From Tateyamaria sp. Alg231-49 (GTDB taxonomy: Bacteria; Pseudomonadota; Alphaproteobacteria; Rhodobacterales; Rhodobacteraceae): a stretch of DNA of 64,000 bases. Shown here in pieces: positions 63,412 to 64,000 of this stretch (position 1 is its first letter; each line of letters begins with the position of its first letter). Under the pieces are notes generated by a model that saw only the letters and a list, made by a program, of their open reading frames with translations, was not told the DNA's origin and searched no databases. The position numbers and the translations under genes were made by a program. The DNA is taken from the NCBI RefSeq assembly GCF_900143535.1, contig NZ_FRFA01000011.1, positions 27,044 through 91,043 on the forward strand. Reading direction: 5' to 3'.

Positions 63412-64000
63412 TCAAGCGTGGTTTTGAACCCACTCTCGATCTGCTTTGACCAATGTGTTGGCGAGCTCAATGAGTTTCCGCATGATTGCTGTGAGAGCGA
63501 CCTTTTGCGGTTTTCCCTGTTTGATCATTCTCTGGTATTTTTTGCACATATCGGGGTTGTGTTTTACAGCGACGAGAGCAGGCATGTAGAGCGCGTCGCG
63601 CAACTGCTTTCGGCCCCCTTGAATGCTGGCTTTGCCACGCCACTTTCCCGACTGTTGGGTCATCGGAGCCAGCCCGGTCAGGCTTGCAGCTTTCTTCTTA
63701 TCAAGAGTACCGACCTCAGGCATCTCAATCAGAATGGTTGCTGCGGCCACTTCGCCTATGCCCGGGATTGATCGTAAAATTGCGTTGGCCCGGGCGCGGC
63801 TGGGGCAGTCTTGCAGCCTTACGTTAATGTCTTGTTGTAATGCCTTCAGCTGACGCGTTAGCTGTTCTATCCGTGCTTTGGTTTGCCGCCTGACGAGAGC
63901 AAGAGTTTGTGTTTGCAGACGATTTATCAATCGGGTGCGATCCTTGATAAGAGCTCCTCGGGCACTGAATAACTCTCTGATTTCATATTGCTTTTCGTCG
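63412..64000 (-). mobile_element. IS110-family transposase, N-terminus beyond the right edge
   Basis: The open frame runs off position 64000 and ends at 63412, giving the C-terminal 196 codons. Landmarks: DRTRLINRL near the visible N-end, the coiled-coil region (KARIEQLTRQLKALQQDI), then the IS116/IS110/IS902 C-terminal domain (LRSIPGIGEVAAATIL, AASLTGLAPMTQQSGKWRGKASIQGG shown by landmarks SGKWRGKASI, ALYMPALVA). IS110 elements lack terminal repeats and use a bridge RNA, so the left end cannot be placed precisely. The intact-looking frame and position directly after arfB suggest a recent insertion. Confidence 0.9.

Overview
The window reads as chromosomal DNA of a marine-type alphaproteobacterium, most likely Rhodobacteraceae/Roseobacteraceae. 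The evidence is the fairly high G+C, the tripartite TRAP carboxylate transporter, the gpmI-envC-ctpA gene string, solo dnaE2, the small CHCC zinc-finger protein, DUF6525 and DUF1285 proteins, and an intergenic GGGGGC-loop-GCCCCC repeat. I assign family and function from motifs and remembered family features only; no database search was possible. No tRNA, rRNA, CRISPR array, prophage or replication origin was seen. The only mobile element is an IS110-family transposase cut by the right edge.

Layout. 1-13 kb is a carboxylate/sugar-acid catabolic island. A minus-strand operon dctP-dctQ-dctM-phyH encodes TRAP uptake plus a PhyH dioxygenase (cut by the left edge). It is followed by a GntR/FCD regulator, a minus-strand group (beta-hydroxyacid dehydrogenase, DenD-like dehydrogenase, AhpD-like protein), and a tightly overlapping plus-strand operon (SDR, IlvD/EDD sugar-acid dehydratase, FAH-family hydrolase, D-2-hydroxyacid dehydrogenase, enolase-superfamily enzyme). 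Together they look able to import a sugar acid, dehydrate it, oxidise the 2-keto-3-deoxy intermediate, and cleave the diketo product to pyruvate plus a 2-hydroxy acid. 13-17 kb holds ctpA, envC and gpmI (envelope protease, division amidase activator, glycolysis). 17.2-17.7 kb is a DUF3291 gene.

18.0-25.6 kb is one nine-gene minus-strand operon: COG0523 GTPase, DUF1826, DUF6525, a complete SBP5-type (Nik/Opp) ABC importer, and an EamA/DMT exporter. It faces a divergent Rrf2 regulator across an intergenic region carrying two 17-bp palindromes. I read this as a metal or metallophore acquisition system. 26-33 kb holds DNA metabolism genes (dnaE2 with an SOS-like box, polA) and two small conserved proteins. 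33.2-38.5 kb is mixed: a TetR regulator with tandem palindromic operators over its own start, a secreted DUF1254/DUF1214 protein, DUF2798, a hydroxypyruvate-isomerase-like protein, an SDR lacking its catalytic tyrosine, and DUF1285.

38.5-52.6 kb is an envelope block: MoxR ATPase, DUF58, DUF4159/BatA-like and a second large membrane protein on the plus strand, meeting tail-to-tail an operon of a PAN-domain alpha-2-macroglobulin and penicillin-binding protein 1C. 52.7-62.7 kb contains a soluble hybrid histidine kinase, yaaA, recQ, yggT, a thioesterase-like gene, an operon of UMF1-type MFS transporter, mepA and a phytase-like esterase, and a queuosine-precursor transporter.

62.7-63.4 kb holds arfB (ribosome rescue), preceded by an unusual leader. 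The leader has a 14-nt perfect complement to the 16S rRNA 3' end, an 18-codon reading frame, hairpins, and a very strong intrinsic terminator just before arfB. This leader and the 18-25.6 kb operon with its paired operators are the two most interesting unexplained structures.
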